DNA of 23,122 nucleotides from a virus. The notes under the pieces are model-generated. The model was not told the origin of the DNA. It worked only from the letters and a program-made list of their open reading frames with translations, and did no database searches. The stretch covers positions 1 to 23,122 of IMG/VR virus record IMGVR_UViG_3300020726_000020; one strand, given 5' to 3'. Positions 1 through 8,198 of this stretch are shown piece by piece; positions within the stretch are counted from its first letter, which is position 1; each line of letters starts with the position of its first letter. Position numbers and translations under genes: made by a program.

Positions 1-921
1 TTGCAATTTTTCAGTCGACACACTCTCGAGTAAATCACGCATAATTGCCGATTTCTCTTTGTTTAAAGGCTTCAACATTTCTGCAAGACGATCCTTGCGT
101 TCTGCTGATTCCTTAATAATACGAACTTCACGTTCTTTTGATTCAACTAATACATTCTTTTCTTGGATTGCCTGAACTGCTTCAGATAATTTACCAGTTA
201 CTAATTCAACTTGTGATTGTAACTGACGGATTTGTTTGTTCTCATTTAAATGAGTACCTGCAAACTCGCTTGCGAATGCTTCAAATAGACGACGACCAAA
301 CATGTTCTCACGAGCAATTTGGATATCTTCTTTTAGTTGAGTCAATTCTGACTCTAACGAACTGGTAACGGCCTCTTTAACAGCAGTAGCAGATTGTGCA
401 ATGAATTTTTGTTGTAGTTCAGCTAATTTAGCTTTACCCTCAGCAACTAAACGAACCTTAGTTTCTACTACGGCTTGTTTGTCTGCTTCAAATTCTTTGA
501 TTTCTTCTGCTAAGGCACGGATTGTAAATGATTCAAGTTTGCCAATGGCATTCTCGTAAATTTTACGATCTGTACGTAGTTCTTTAATTTCTTCAGATAA
601 TTTACTTACCATAAAGTTATTGAACTTGCCTGCGCTTTCAACCATTTGCTTTTTAAATGCAACACGGTCTTCAGCTAATTGTTGTTTTTCGTCTGCGAAT
701 TCTTGCAATTCAGCAGTGAGAGACTCTGTAACCATTTTATCTAGAGCTTCAACCATAACTTGCTTATCATGCTGGTAACGTTGAGCAAATTCTTCGCGTA
801 ATTCTGCACGAACTTGTTCTTTAGCTTCAACAATGCGACTTTCCCAAGCTTCGCCAATGGCTACCTTAGTTTCCTCATTAATGATTCCGTTATCCAACAA
901 TGGTTTAATAGCATCTAACAT
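1..921 (-). CDS. 22: Prohead scaffold core protein gp22-like (3' end outside window)
   Basis: The minus strand is open from ATG at 921 to the window edge: 307 codons, no stop. A clear Shine-Dalgarno AGGAGAA sits about 8 nt before the ATG and overlaps the stop region of the protease gene. The translation (begins MLDAIKPLLDNGIINEETKV) is very rich in Glu, Lys, Gln and Ala, with almost no Cys or Gly, and looks like one long coiled coil. The last visible residues include the motif MRDLLESVSTEKLQ, which resembles the conserved C-terminal part of gp22 in marine T4-like phages. T4 gp22 forms the inner scaffold core of the prohead and is degraded by gp21. Position directly after gp21 matches the T4 order 20-(67/68)-21-22-23, so the major capsid gene is expected just left of the window. 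Assignment rests on position and composition plus the C-terminal motif. Confidence 0.85.
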   Translation of the reverse strand, partial: MLDAIKPLLDNGIINEETKVAIGEAWESRIVEAKEQVRAELREEFAQRYQHDKQVMVEALDKMVTESLTAELQEFADEKQQLAEDRVAFKKQMVESAGKFNNFMVSKLSEEIKELRTDRKIYENAIGKLESFTIRALAEEIKEFEADKQAVVETKVRLVAEGKAKLAELQQKFIAQSATAVKEAVTSSLESELTQLKEDIQIARENMFGRRLFEAFASEFAGTHLNENKQIRQLQSQVELVTGKLSEAVQAIQEKNVLVESKEREVRIIKESAERKDRLAEMLKPLNKEKSAIMRDLLESVSTEKLQ

Positions 922-933
922 TGGATATTTCTC

Positions 934-1572
934 CTATAGTTTCAAATCTTTGATTAGGGCTTCAATGCCCTGTTTCAGGTACTTCTGTACTTTTTGATCT
1001 TGAGCGGCTTCACGTGCCGTTTCAAATACCTTGTTGCCACCACGCATATTCATCAAGCCTTCATAGATGGCTTTTGGATAAGCATGAGGAGCACTAGGTT
1101 GTGCAACGATGTCTACGGTAATGATTTCAAAATCACTAACGTGTCCACTTCCTTCGTTTACCTGACCAGATCCACGGGAACTAACACCTAGCTTAACACC
1201 AGATGTAATCATAGCTTCTACTAGTTGTCCCATTGCTGTAGGTAAAATCTTTAATTTTCCAAACCCTGCAGGGCCATCCATCCACATTTCTGTGATCATA
1301 TGGCTTACACGGTCTAGATTAATTTTTAAGTCATCCGGATGATCTACTTCGCCTAAGACGGAATAGCCACCTTTGATTTGTTCATTAATAGTTGAAACAG
1401 CTTTTTCAATTTCGTGAACGGGATAAACACGTTGGTTAGCGTTTTTAACGCCTCCCTCAATGAATATCCCTTTCATATAGAGATCTTTTTTCTTTCCGTC
1501 GGCGGAGTCTGCAGATTCAACTACAATCCCCGCCCGGTCAAAGCTAAGATTCTCTTTTAGGTACAAAGCCAT
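934..1572 (-). CDS. 21: Prohead core maturation protease gp21
   Basis: This 212-aa protein has the same length as T4 gp21, the serine protease that digests the scaffold and trims head proteins during capsid maturation. Visible features are GGVKNANQRVYP (about residues 40-51), the His-containing GEVDHPDD with His78, the SSRGSG segment with Ser131/Ser132, and a late Asp154 in VDIVAQPSAPHAYP. These fit the His/Ser/Asp arrangement of this herpesvirus-type protease fold; the catalytic assignment is by motif only. The start is ATG at 1572, preceded by an AGGGAA Shine-Dalgarno. It lies between the acidic core protein and gp22, the standard place in T4-like head modules. The gene appears intact. Confidence 0.93.
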   Translation of the reverse strand: MALYLKENLSFDRAGIVVESADSADGKKKDLYMKGIFIEGGVKNANQRVYPVHEIEKAVSTINEQIKGGYSVLGEVDHPDDLKINLDRVSHMITEMWMDGPAGFGKLKILPTAMGQLVEAMITSGVKLGVSSRGSGQVNEGSGHVSDFEIITVDIVAQPSAPHAYPKAIYEGLMNMRGGNKVFETAREAAQDQKVQKYLKQGIEALIKDLKL

Positions 1573-1595
1573 TTTTATGTTCCCTAATCTATTAA

Positions 1596-2675
1596 TTACT
1601 TCTTGCCAGTATTTTGTACTTGAACTGATTTCTTAGCTACAGCAACTTTACCGTCTGTAGTTTGGCCTTCAGCGCCGTTTTCTTTACTGTACTCTTTACC
1701 AGTTGTTTCTAACTTGTCTGCTTTACCGCCTGGAACATTACGGTTACCAGATTTGATTTCGCTTTGACCTTTGTTATATTCGTTACTAGCTTTAGTTGGT
1801 GTTGTGCCATCTTGGTTAGAAGTTGGGCCAGTTGCTTTAACTGGAGTACCACCAAAGTTGTTACCTGGGCCAATTGAACCCGGCTTAGTATTAACAGATG
1901 TTTTCTTACCAGCTGCACCAACTGCATCACCTTCGGACGCATCACCTTCGCCACCGTAGATATCGCCAATACGGTCAACGTATTCACGCATTAGTTCACT
2001 TGAAGATTGTTTGCTTTCTGTTTTCTTAGCAAATGGGTTACCAGACTTGCCGCTTACGCCAGACTTAGCTGAACCAGACTTGCCGCTTACGCCAGACTTA
2101 GCTGAACCAGATTTACCTGATTGTGCCGAACCTTTAGCAAATGGATTACCGGATTTACCTGAACCAGCTGCTTCGGCAAACTGTTCTGGCTCTTCTGCAC
2201 CAATTTCTTCTTCTCTGCCAAAGTCGGCTGGCTCTTCGCCACCAAACTCATCACCGGCTAGCTCATCGCCTTGACCTTCGTCGCCCATGATTTCATCAAA
2301 CTTAGCTAATAGCTCGTCTAACTTAGCGTCAATATTTAAAATCTTATCTTCCTCTTCGCCACGACCAAATTCTTCGTCGCTGCCTTCTTCGCCGCCAAAG
2401 TCAGCTGGCTCTTCGTCGCCTAAACCGTCTTCACCGTCTACATCAAATTCTTCGCCTTCTTCGCCATCTTCCATAGCGTGTGATTCATCATGTGATAATT
2501 CATCGGATAACTCTTCTACTTGTGCGCCGCCAATATGCTCTTCCATAGACTCTTCGTCCATAATAGATTCATAAATGTCGCGGGATTTTTCTACTACAAT
2601 ACTGTGAAATAATTCACGTGCTTTTTGATCTTCATCGTTAATGATGTATTCAATTAATTTTTCAAACTTGTTCAT
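1596..2675 (-). CDS. Acidic prohead core protein (gp67/gp68-type) with low-complexity repeats
   Basis: This 359-aa protein has a folded-looking N-terminus of about 45 residues (MNKFEKLIEYIINDEDQKAR, then an ELFHSIVVEKSRDIYES-like helix). That pattern recurs in prohead core proteins of marine T4-like phages. Residues about 45-170 are almost entirely Glu, Asp and Gly. A Ser/Gly/Lys/Ala-rich region follows, with NPFAK motifs flanking a duplicated SGKSGSAKSGV unit, then a Lys/Gly/Thr/Asn-rich tail. The chain is therefore strongly acidic first and basic later, as expected for a disordered scaffold or internal head component. A good AAGGAG precedes the ATG. A TATAAATA-like late promoter lies about 30 bp upstream. 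T4 gp67 and gp68 are much shorter, so the family assignment rests on the N-terminus and on position between portal and protease. Confidence 0.75.
   Translation of the reverse strand: MNKFEKLIEYIINDEDQKARELFHSIVVEKSRDIYESIMDEESMEEHIGGAQVEELSDELSHDESHAMEDGEEGEEFDVDGEDGLGDEEPADFGGEEGSDEEFGRGEEEDKILNIDAKLDELLAKFDEIMGDEGQGDELAGDEFGGEEPADFGREEEIGAEEPEQFAEAAGSGKSGNPFAKGSAQSGKSGSAKSGVSGKSGSAKSGVSGKSGNPFAKKTESKQSSSELMREYVDRIGDIYGGEGDASEGDAVGAAGKKTSVNTKPGSIGPGNNFGGTPVKATGPTSNQDGTTPTKASNEYNKGQSEIKSGNRNVPGGKADKLETTGKEYSKENGAEGQTTDGKVAVAKKSVQVQNTGKK
2041..2106 (-). repeat. 33-bp perfect tandem duplication inside the prohead core gene
   Basis: Two exact, adjacent copies of a 33-bp unit occupy 2041-2073 and 2074-2106. 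Each encodes 11 residues of the Ser/Gly/Lys/Ala-rich segment, so the reading frame is preserved. A third, degenerate partial copy follows from 2107. Exact identity at synonymous positions points to a recent slippage or recombination event. Confidence 0.95.
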
Positions 2676-2706
2676 GAGAACTCCTTAATAAGTGGCTTTG
2701 TATTGT

Positions 2707-2714
2707 TATTTACA
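2707..2714 (-). promoter_or_regulatory. T4-type late promoter (TGTAAATA) for the core/gp21/gp22 genes
   Basis: Read on the minus strand the octamer TGTAAATA matches 7 of 8 bases of the T4 late consensus TATAAATA. It lies about 31 bp before the ATG at 2675, in a 114-bp gap after a small ORF. A start about 12 bp downstream would give a short leader containing the AAGGAG ribosome-binding site. Sequence match and position only. Confidence 0.5.
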
Positions 2715-2789
2715 CAAAACTACGCATATTAAGGTTAAACGGGGGTTTTTTGATGAATTTTAAAAGATAACTACAATTTTACTACTATA

Positions 2790-2933
2790 TTACAACGGAA
2801 CTGGGTTACCTTGTACATTACTTGACCCATATTGTGCTTGTGCTAATTTCAATGCTACGTTACCATTGTCTGCAAATATTACAGTTTGCACCCACATACC
2901 TCCAACTTTTACTGTTGCCCTATACTGACGCAT
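2790..2933 (-). CDS. Small 47-aa protein of the portal-prohead interval, function unknown
   Basis: This short ORF has an ATG at 2933 that overlaps the preceding gene's TAA stop as TAATG, which suggests translational coupling. It ends with TAA at 2790-2792. The 47-aa product begins MRQYRATVKVGGMWVQTVIF and ends GNPVPL. Its alternating hydrophobic N-terminal half looks like a beta-hairpin, followed by a short helix with ALKLAQAQYG. No membrane segment or cysteine is present. It sits where T4-like phages carry small prohead core genes (67/68), but the sequence does not let me assign either name. The start/stop overlap and codon use like that of its neighbours support a real gene. Confidence 0.6.
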   Translation of the reverse strand: MRQYRATVKVGGMWVQTVIFADNGNVALKLAQAQYGSSNVQGNPVPL

Positions 2934-3157
2934 TACATAGGACCAGCAGCTTCAGGAGCTTGTTGATATTGTGCTGAAATGGTTTCCAATTTCTTTTCGT
3001 GCTCCAATTTACGCACATCGTGACTTTGACGTAATTGATTTAAATGGGCAAGAGTTAAACGAGTTTTACGAGTATCATCCAGTTTTAAAGTGGTGTTATC
3101 GTCTTTCTCGTTATAATAGCCCTCAGGAGCTTTGTCAAACATTTCGTTAATAAACAT
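2933..3157 (-). CDS. Small 74-aa helical protein between portal and prohead core genes
   Basis: The ORF is open from a TTG at 3172, but I prefer the ATG at 3157 (74 aa, starting MFINEMFDKAPEGYY); neither start has a good Shine-Dalgarno. The product is highly charged: an N-terminal segment with EKDDNTTLKLDDTRKTRLTL, then a Leu/Arg/Lys/Glu helix (AHLNQLRQSHDVRKLEHEKK) and a short Ala/Pro/Gly tail. Similar small charged proteins sit directly after gp20 in marine T4-like phages, where T4 has gp67. Its stop is shared with the start of the 47-aa ORF (TAATG). A role in the prohead core is an inference from position and charge pattern only. Confidence 0.65.
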   Translation of the reverse strand: MFINEMFDKAPEGYYNEKDDNTTLKLDDTRKTRLTLAHLNQLRQSHDVRKLEHEKKLETISAQYQQAPEAAGPM

Positions 3158-3179
3158 GTAACTATTTACCAATTCTTAG

Positions 3180-4898
3180 TTAAAGTGCAGGACCACCTGC
3201 ACCAATTGCACCTGCAGCACCCTGTGATCCTGGGCCACTTGCACCCGGTGCTCCCGGTTCTGCAACACCTGCATCGGGACCCAATGCTTCTATATCCGCA
3301 GCTACACCGCCTGGACTAAAACCGCCGCTACGTAAGCTAGGAGCATCAACTGCGGCCATCTCAGGATTGCCTTTTTCTTCTGCCCATGCTGTTTCGTTTT
3401 CACTAATCTCTTGTTCACTCATACCTAAATAACGCTTCATTAAAAAACGCTTACTTAAATAAGGTGTTTGTTCAAGCTGAGTAAAGTTAGTAATACGTGC
3501 TGCATCAATATCTGCTTGACGATATTGTGCAAAGTTTTGTGGTTCGTTGAATGATAAATCGAATAATGATCCATCAATGTTAAAACCTCTCCAACGCATA
3601 AACAGTTTAAACTCACTGTCCAACTTATCTGCAATCATCGATTGTAACCGTACACAATATTGATTAAAGCGCCATTCTTGAATAAGTGCTGTGCCCACAC
3701 GCCCATCAGTATATGCTGCTGTGCCATCTTCGGCAGTAGTAGGCAAATAGGAGCTAGGAATACGCAAACCGCGGAACAATTTGTTAGTAAAGAAGCGTAA
3801 ATCGGTGATTTCACCTAGGTTTTGACCGCCGGGGAACACGTCTACACTACTACCCCGCCCATCAGCTGTAACCGGGAAGAAATAGTCTTCGTTTTGTGAT
3901 AACGGATTATATGTAGCATCCATCATGTTGCTGTTGTTGCCTGTACCGGACTGTGTAGGAATACGACGTTGGTGAATTTCGTTTTTAATACGTTCAACGA
4001 ATGCCATTGCCATATGACTTGGCATGTTACCTACGTCAATTTTAAATACACGACGTTCCGGTGCACGTTGTACACGATAGATGATAATACTATCTTCTAA
4101 TAATTCTTTTTGTTTGAATACTTTAAAAATGTTTTCTAATACCGAGTTGCCAAATGGCCAATATACATCTAATCCTTCTGTTAAGCTAACGTGAACTACG
4201 TGCTCTGCATTAATCGCAGCCTCATTCATTGCTTTACTAAAGCGACTACCACCACCAAACGGTGCTTGCGGCTGTGTATATGCGCCGCTAGGACCACCCG
4301 TTTGCGGGTGATTCATGTAGGTATCTGTTGTAGCAACTGCTGTTACAGTTAAGTTTTGGAAGTTAGGGTTTAAGTCTTTAATTAAGTATTGCTCGGGCTT
4401 TTTACCTTCACCTTCGTTAACAATAACTTTAGTAACTTTAGACATTTCTGTCCACATTAGTTTAAAGTTTTCTGGATCACGAATGAATACTTGATCGCCG
4501 TACTTAAATGTGTTACGTACAATTTTAAAGATACGTTTGTTTAGTTCGTTTAGTGCCACCCATTGCTGTAACTGTTCGTTAATAATTTTAACTTCGTTAT
4601 CGCTAGGTTGTTCTTTAAATTTAATAGTAAATGCTGTGTGATTTTCTAAGTTCTTTTGACTACAGAACTCTGCCAGAATATCTAGTGCTGCATTAACTTC
4701 CGAGTCCATATCCATTTGCTCGTATTGGTTATACCGCTCAACACGATTTGGCTGTCCTGTATAAACTTCAGGAAGTTGACTTTGATAGTTACGGTATCCA
4801 GGATCGGCAATGCGGCCGCCTCCCAAAGGACTTACGTTACTAGGTAAATTTGATGTTTTAAAGTACTTGCGCCACGTACCGCGGGGTGTTTCAGCCAT
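3180..4898 (-). CDS. 20: Portal vertex protein gp20
   Basis: This 572-aa protein shows features of T4 gp20, the dodecameric portal through which DNA enters the head and to which the neck attaches. These include NQYEQMDMDSEVNAALDILA (about residues 57-76), FKYGDQVFIRDPE, an IIYRVQRAPERRVFKIDVGN segment, and RLQSMIADKLDSEFKLFMRW in the second half. It is somewhat longer than T4 gp20 (524 aa). The excess lies mainly in the last 60 residues, which are Gly/Ala/Pro-rich and end in collagen-like G-x-y triplets (GAPGASGPGSQGAAGAIGAG). The ATG overlaps the stop of the upstream homing endonuclease gene (TAATG), so its translation may be coupled to that gene. No frameshift is seen. Confidence 0.93.
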   Translation of the reverse strand: MAETPRGTWRKYFKTSNLPSNVSPLGGGRIADPGYRNYQSQLPEVYTGQPNRVERYNQYEQMDMDSEVNAALDILAEFCSQKNLENHTAFTIKFKEQPSDNEVKIINEQLQQWVALNELNKRIFKIVRNTFKYGDQVFIRDPENFKLMWTEMSKVTKVIVNEGEGKKPEQYLIKDLNPNFQNLTVTAVATTDTYMNHPQTGGPSGAYTQPQAPFGGGSRFSKAMNEAAINAEHVVHVSLTEGLDVYWPFGNSVLENIFKVFKQKELLEDSIIIYRVQRAPERRVFKIDVGNMPSHMAMAFVERIKNEIHQRRIPTQSGTGNNSNMMDATYNPLSQNEDYFFPVTADGRGSSVDVFPGGQNLGEITDLRFFTNKLFRGLRIPSSYLPTTAEDGTAAYTDGRVGTALIQEWRFNQYCVRLQSMIADKLDSEFKLFMRWRGFNIDGSLFDLSFNEPQNFAQYRQADIDAARITNFTQLEQTPYLSKRFLMKRYLGMSEQEISENETAWAEEKGNPEMAAVDAPSLRSGGFSPGGVAADIEALGPDAGVAEPGAPGASGPGSQGAAGAIGAGGPAL

Positions 4899-5380
4899 TA
4901 TGAATGTCCATTTTTACGACGGGTTTCCATCGTTTTTTCTAATCGTTTTTGTTTATACTCTGGGTCGGCCCAAAGATTTTTAACTGCATTTTTTATATTG
5001 TTAGCATGGCTATCTGTTTTAGGTTTTCTATATTTTTGTTTGTGTTCTTCGGTTCTAACTTTACCTAAATTGCCTTGTCTAATTTTTTCAACTGCTTCTT
5101 CGGAATGTTTCCAACCCGGTTCTGCTACCCATCTTGTTACTTTTTTGTTATCTAATATACCACCATGTTTTTTACAACCATAGAATTTAATTAATTCTGA
5201 TTCCATCTCGTATGCTGCTTTGTTAGTTAAACCGTCTTTAAGAATAATACGTCTATTTTCTGGTGGTACTTCAGTATATAAATGGTGTTCTCTAATCCGT
5301 GTTCCACTACCTTTACCAATGTAGTATGGTAACCCATCTTCAGTAATGTATTGATACGCGTAATAGTTGCAACCGGCCAT
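4898..5380 (-). CDS. Free-standing GIY-YIG homing endonuclease with NUMOD3-type region
   Basis: This 160-aa protein has an N-terminal GIY-YIG nuclease module: YYAYQYITEDGLPYYIGKG gives the paired GIY/YIG strands (residues about 6-24). Arg28 and Arg30 follow in TRIREHH, and a Glu-containing helix in AAYEMESELIKFYG carries the expected metal-binding Glu. The C-terminal half has WKHSEEAVEKIRQGNLGK and a second basic HKQKYRKPK segment, typical of NUMOD3 DNA-binding repeats in phage mobile endonucleases. Such enzymes cut a neighbouring locus in phages lacking the gene and spread by repair; they are not needed for virion assembly. It sits between the tape measure and portal genes, outside either coding sequence, and overlaps the portal ATG by 1 bp. 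A late-type promoter precedes it at 5402-5409. Confidence 0.85.
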   Translation of the reverse strand: MAGCNYYAYQYITEDGLPYYIGKGSGTRIREHHLYTEVPPENRRIILKDGLTNKAAYEMESELIKFYGCKKHGGILDNKKVTRWVAEPGWKHSEEAVEKIRQGNLGKVRTEEHKQKYRKPKTDSHANNIKNAVKNLWADPEYKQKRLEKTMETRRKNGHS

Positions 5381-5401
5381 ATTATATTCTCTGTTATGCT
5401 A

Positions 5402-5409
5402 TATTTATT
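5402..5409 (-). promoter_or_regulatory. T4-type late promoter (AATAAATA) upstream of the endonuclease/portal genes
   Basis: On the minus strand the octamer AATAAATA matches 7 of 8 bases of TATAAATA. It sits in the 34-bp gap after the tape-measure stop, about 22 bp before the ATG at 5380. It would drive the endonuclease and gp20. The leader contains GAGAA before the ATG. Confidence 0.5.
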
Positions 5410-5414
5410 AGCCG

Positions 5415-8189
5415 TTAGCTTTGTGCCCATAAGATCTTTTCCGAAGTTCCATGTTGATCTTTTAATACTCTAAGCATAGCTTCAAGATTGGTGTTCATCT
5501 TATTAAATAAGGCAGTTGTATCTGATCGAGATGTTACACTAGCAGGCCCTTGTACTATTTCCGGACCTTTTTCCCCAACAATACCTAAATCGCCACTGGT
5601 AATGTCGCCTCCGTTGTCATACATCTTAACAGTACCGCCTTCGTTTTCGGCTGCGCTAAAATGCATAGCATCTTTAATGCTCTTCCAATCCCCGCCCCAT
5701 CCTAAACCCATACTTTTAGAAATAGCACCAATTTGAGCCGGCAAATCTGTTACTAGTTTTCCCCCCATTGGGTTTTCACCGGGATTAATATCCAATGCGC
5801 CGCCCTTGGCATGTACACTCTTAACACCCGGTTTTCCGCGAACATCGCGATCAGCATATCCACCCAGGCTCTTAATATCATACCCCACACTATCAAGGTA
5901 ATCAAGTAACGTTTGAAATTGTTTTGAATACGCAGCGCCAACACTGGCACTCTTGCCACTCTTACTTGTAACTGTTGCTAATTTTGGTGTAGTGCTCCCC
6001 CCGCCTTGTGCTACTGGGGCTTCCGAGCCTGGCTCAGGGGCACTTTCTCTTGCAGAGGGTATAGTAACTGATTTTGCAGGAGTAGATGCTGGTGTAGTTG
6101 GTGCGCCACCGGCTGGTGCCGCAACGCCCGGACCACGACTTCTAGCTTGGGTTGCTGCAAGTTCTGCTTTATATTTGGCCGCAAATGCTTCTTCTTGTTC
6201 TTTAGTTCTGCCAATGCCCCACTTTTGCTTTAACGATGCACCTTCCATAGTTTTATCGTATGTTGCTTTAGTTTCTTTTTCTTGTTTTGCTTCTGGCGTT
6301 GTGCCTTTTGCAGAACCACCAGACATTTTATTTAAATAGTTTGTAGCAGACATTACAGAATCTTTAAATGTATCCAAGTATTCCCCAGAATCTTTTAACT
6401 TATCTGTATACGTACCTAACATACCGCTAAACTGATCTTGTTGTTTAACTCTTTCTAATTGTGCTCGCTTTTCTAGGTCGGCATTATTTTGATCTAGTTT
6501 GGCTTTGTTGTTGGCAGAATTTGTTGCACTTTGACTAGTCTTGTTAGCAGCATCTTCTTGAAGTACAATCCCTCTTGCAAGGGTTTTATTAAGAATTTCC
6601 ATTGCACCAGTGAGTTCCCCGGTGGCACTCGAAGCTCTGCTTGCTAGACCAATCGAATCTAGTTGCCCTGAATCTGACAGCTCAATTGATCGCTGAGTGG
6701 CTTTAGTTACATTCTGTGCAGAATTCTCCATTGCTTGATGAGCCGACACATTGGCATCTTGCACATCGCCTAGCGATTGCTTCATGAAGTTGCTGTATTC
6801 TCTATTTTGAGTCATGGCAACATTAGTGGCGGTATCCATTACTGCTTTGCCGCCACTACTCACATACTCCATAAAACCTTTTTTAATGCCGAGCGCATCC
6901 GCCTGGGTGATTGCTTGTTGCATTTTTAATACTGCTTCCGGGCCACCAGTACTACGTCTAGCTTTGGATAGTATATCAGCTTCCATTGCAGCTGACTTAG
7001 CTTTCTCCATAGCTTTTTTAGCATCTTCGCCAGTAATTAACGCTAATACTTTTAAATCTTTAGCATAGTTAGCTGTTACTTGAGCAACTTCTAATTCATT
7101 ATTTTTTCGTTTATCGCCTGCAGCAACCATACCGGCAGAAACTTGGGCCGCCAACGAAACTTGTTCTTCATATGACATACCAAGTTTTGTTAATTGCTCA
7201 TCTAACCCAGATGTGCGAAGAGCGCCTCCAATCTTGGCCAAACGTTTTTGTGCATCGGCCATACCACCGCCCATGTCTTGTATATCCTTAGACGATATTT
7301 TTATAACGTCGCCCCATTGAGATACTGTTAATCCCGCTTCGCTAGCTTGATTACGCAACTCCGTCATACCACCGCCCAATACCGACCCCGCAGAGTTTAT
7401 TGCTTGAAAGGCTTTTTTGGTTGCTGTTAGTTCGTCACTAAGTAATTTTTGGCCTTCTGCATATTTGTCTAATGTTGTTTTACTTAGGTGTAGGAGGACT
7501 GCTAATGCACCCAATCCTCCAGCAAATAATTCAAGTGGTGGAAATACTAAACCTAGTGCAGCAAGGAGGCCGGCTGCACCGGCAACTATATCTTCAACTG
7601 TTCCGACTAATTTAGCATTAGCTTTAGTTACGTTTATTGCAGCGTTAGCATATAATTCTGTACCAGCAGTACCGGCTTGTAACCCAGACGCAAACTGTAA
7701 ACTATTTTCAATCATTGAGTTTACATAATCTATACCGGCTACAGTTATTTGACTAAAAGTCGATTGCAACGCTTTTGAAACAGCAATACCCTTCATAGTA
7801 ACAGCAGCTGATTGATTCTTAGCTTGTGTGCCTTGAATTTCTGCCATTTTACTATCAATTTTAGCTTTTTTCTCTAAGTCACCGTCCTTCATGGCTTGCT
7901 CGGCTTGTTTAGCTAAATCATCCAGGCTTTCTTCGAGTTTTTTAGTTGATTCACTAAGTGATGCAAACTCACTTTTAAAATCGTTAATCGGTTCACTGAT
8001 ACCTCTGAGACTTTTTGCAAAGGTCGTTAAACCGCCCTGGCCTTTTTTCATGCCGTCGGTTGTTTGTTTTAACTGTTTTTCAAACGCTTCAATATTGTCG
8101 GTATCAAAACTAAACGATTTGCCGCCCTTGCCAAAATACCTGTCAAATGCTGCAAATAAATCGTCTTTGGTAATTCCGTTATCAGCCAT
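5415..8189 (-). CDS. Tail tape-measure protein with M15-type peptidase domain
   Basis: This 924-aa protein is mostly Ala/Lys/Gln/Glu-rich helix with coiled-coil stretches, as in tape-measure proteins that set tail length and pass into the host during infection. A hydrophobic segment near residues 196-235 (VEDIVAGAAGLLAALGLVFP onward) could cross the membrane. A Pro/Ala/Ser-rich linker (about 690-750) leads to a domain at about 770-845. That domain has SVHAKGGALDINPG and WGGDWKSIKDAMHFSA, the HxxGxAxD ... D-x-M-H-F pattern of M15 D,D- or L,D-peptidases. It is followed by GGDITSGDLGIVGEKGPEIV, the Gly-rich motif common near tape-measure C-termini. The place and the neighbouring gp26/gp51-like genes suggest the equivalent of T4 gp29, but it is much longer than gp29 (590 aa). 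The peptidase could open peptidoglycan during DNA entry (inference). Confidence 0.82.
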   Translation of the reverse strand: MADNGITKDDLFAAFDRYFGKGGKSFSFDTDNIEAFEKQLKQTTDGMKKGQGGLTTFAKSLRGISEPINDFKSEFASLSESTKKLEESLDDLAKQAEQAMKDGDLEKKAKIDSKMAEIQGTQAKNQSAAVTMKGIAVSKALQSTFSQITVAGIDYVNSMIENSLQFASGLQAGTAGTELYANAAINVTKANAKLVGTVEDIVAGAAGLLAALGLVFPPLELFAGGLGALAVLLHLSKTTLDKYAEGQKLLSDELTATKKAFQAINSAGSVLGGGMTELRNQASEAGLTVSQWGDVIKISSKDIQDMGGGMADAQKRLAKIGGALRTSGLDEQLTKLGMSYEEQVSLAAQVSAGMVAAGDKRKNNELEVAQVTANYAKDLKVLALITGEDAKKAMEKAKSAAMEADILSKARRSTGGPEAVLKMQQAITQADALGIKKGFMEYVSSGGKAVMDTATNVAMTQNREYSNFMKQSLGDVQDANVSAHQAMENSAQNVTKATQRSIELSDSGQLDSIGLASRASSATGELTGAMEILNKTLARGIVLQEDAANKTSQSATNSANNKAKLDQNNADLEKRAQLERVKQQDQFSGMLGTYTDKLKDSGEYLDTFKDSVMSATNYLNKMSGGSAKGTTPEAKQEKETKATYDKTMEGASLKQKWGIGRTKEQEEAFAAKYKAELAATQARSRGPGVAAPAGGAPTTPASTPAKSVTIPSARESAPEPGSEAPVAQGGGSTTPKLATVTSKSGKSASVGAAYSKQFQTLLDYLDSVGYDIKSLGGYADRDVRGKPGVKSVHAKGGALDINPGENPMGGKLVTDLPAQIGAISKSMGLGWGGDWKSIKDAMHFSAAENEGGTVKMYDNGGDITSGDLGIVGEKGPEIVQGPASVTSRSDTTALFNKMNTNLEAMLRVLKDQHGTSEKILWAQS

Positions 8190-8198
8190 TTTTTAACC

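Noticed and set aside
2041-2106. CRISPR-like repeat
   Set aside because: The two units are directly adjacent with no spacer and lie in frame within a coding sequence.
2011-2574. Two long plus-strand ORFs rich in Ser and Pro opposite the prohead core gene
   Set aside because: They are antisense shadows of the Glu/Asp/Gly and Ser/Gly/Lys low-complexity coding sequence and have no ribosome-binding sites or promoter.
2933-3172. TTG start at 3172 for the small gene after gp20
   Set aside because: No Shine-Dalgarno and an in-frame ATG five codons later gives a start that better fits similar small proteins; the choice remains uncertain.
5953-6339. 128-codon plus-strand ORF opposite the tape-measure linker
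   Set aside because: Antisense to the Pro/Ala/Ser-rich linker; composition explains the lack of stops and no start signals are present.
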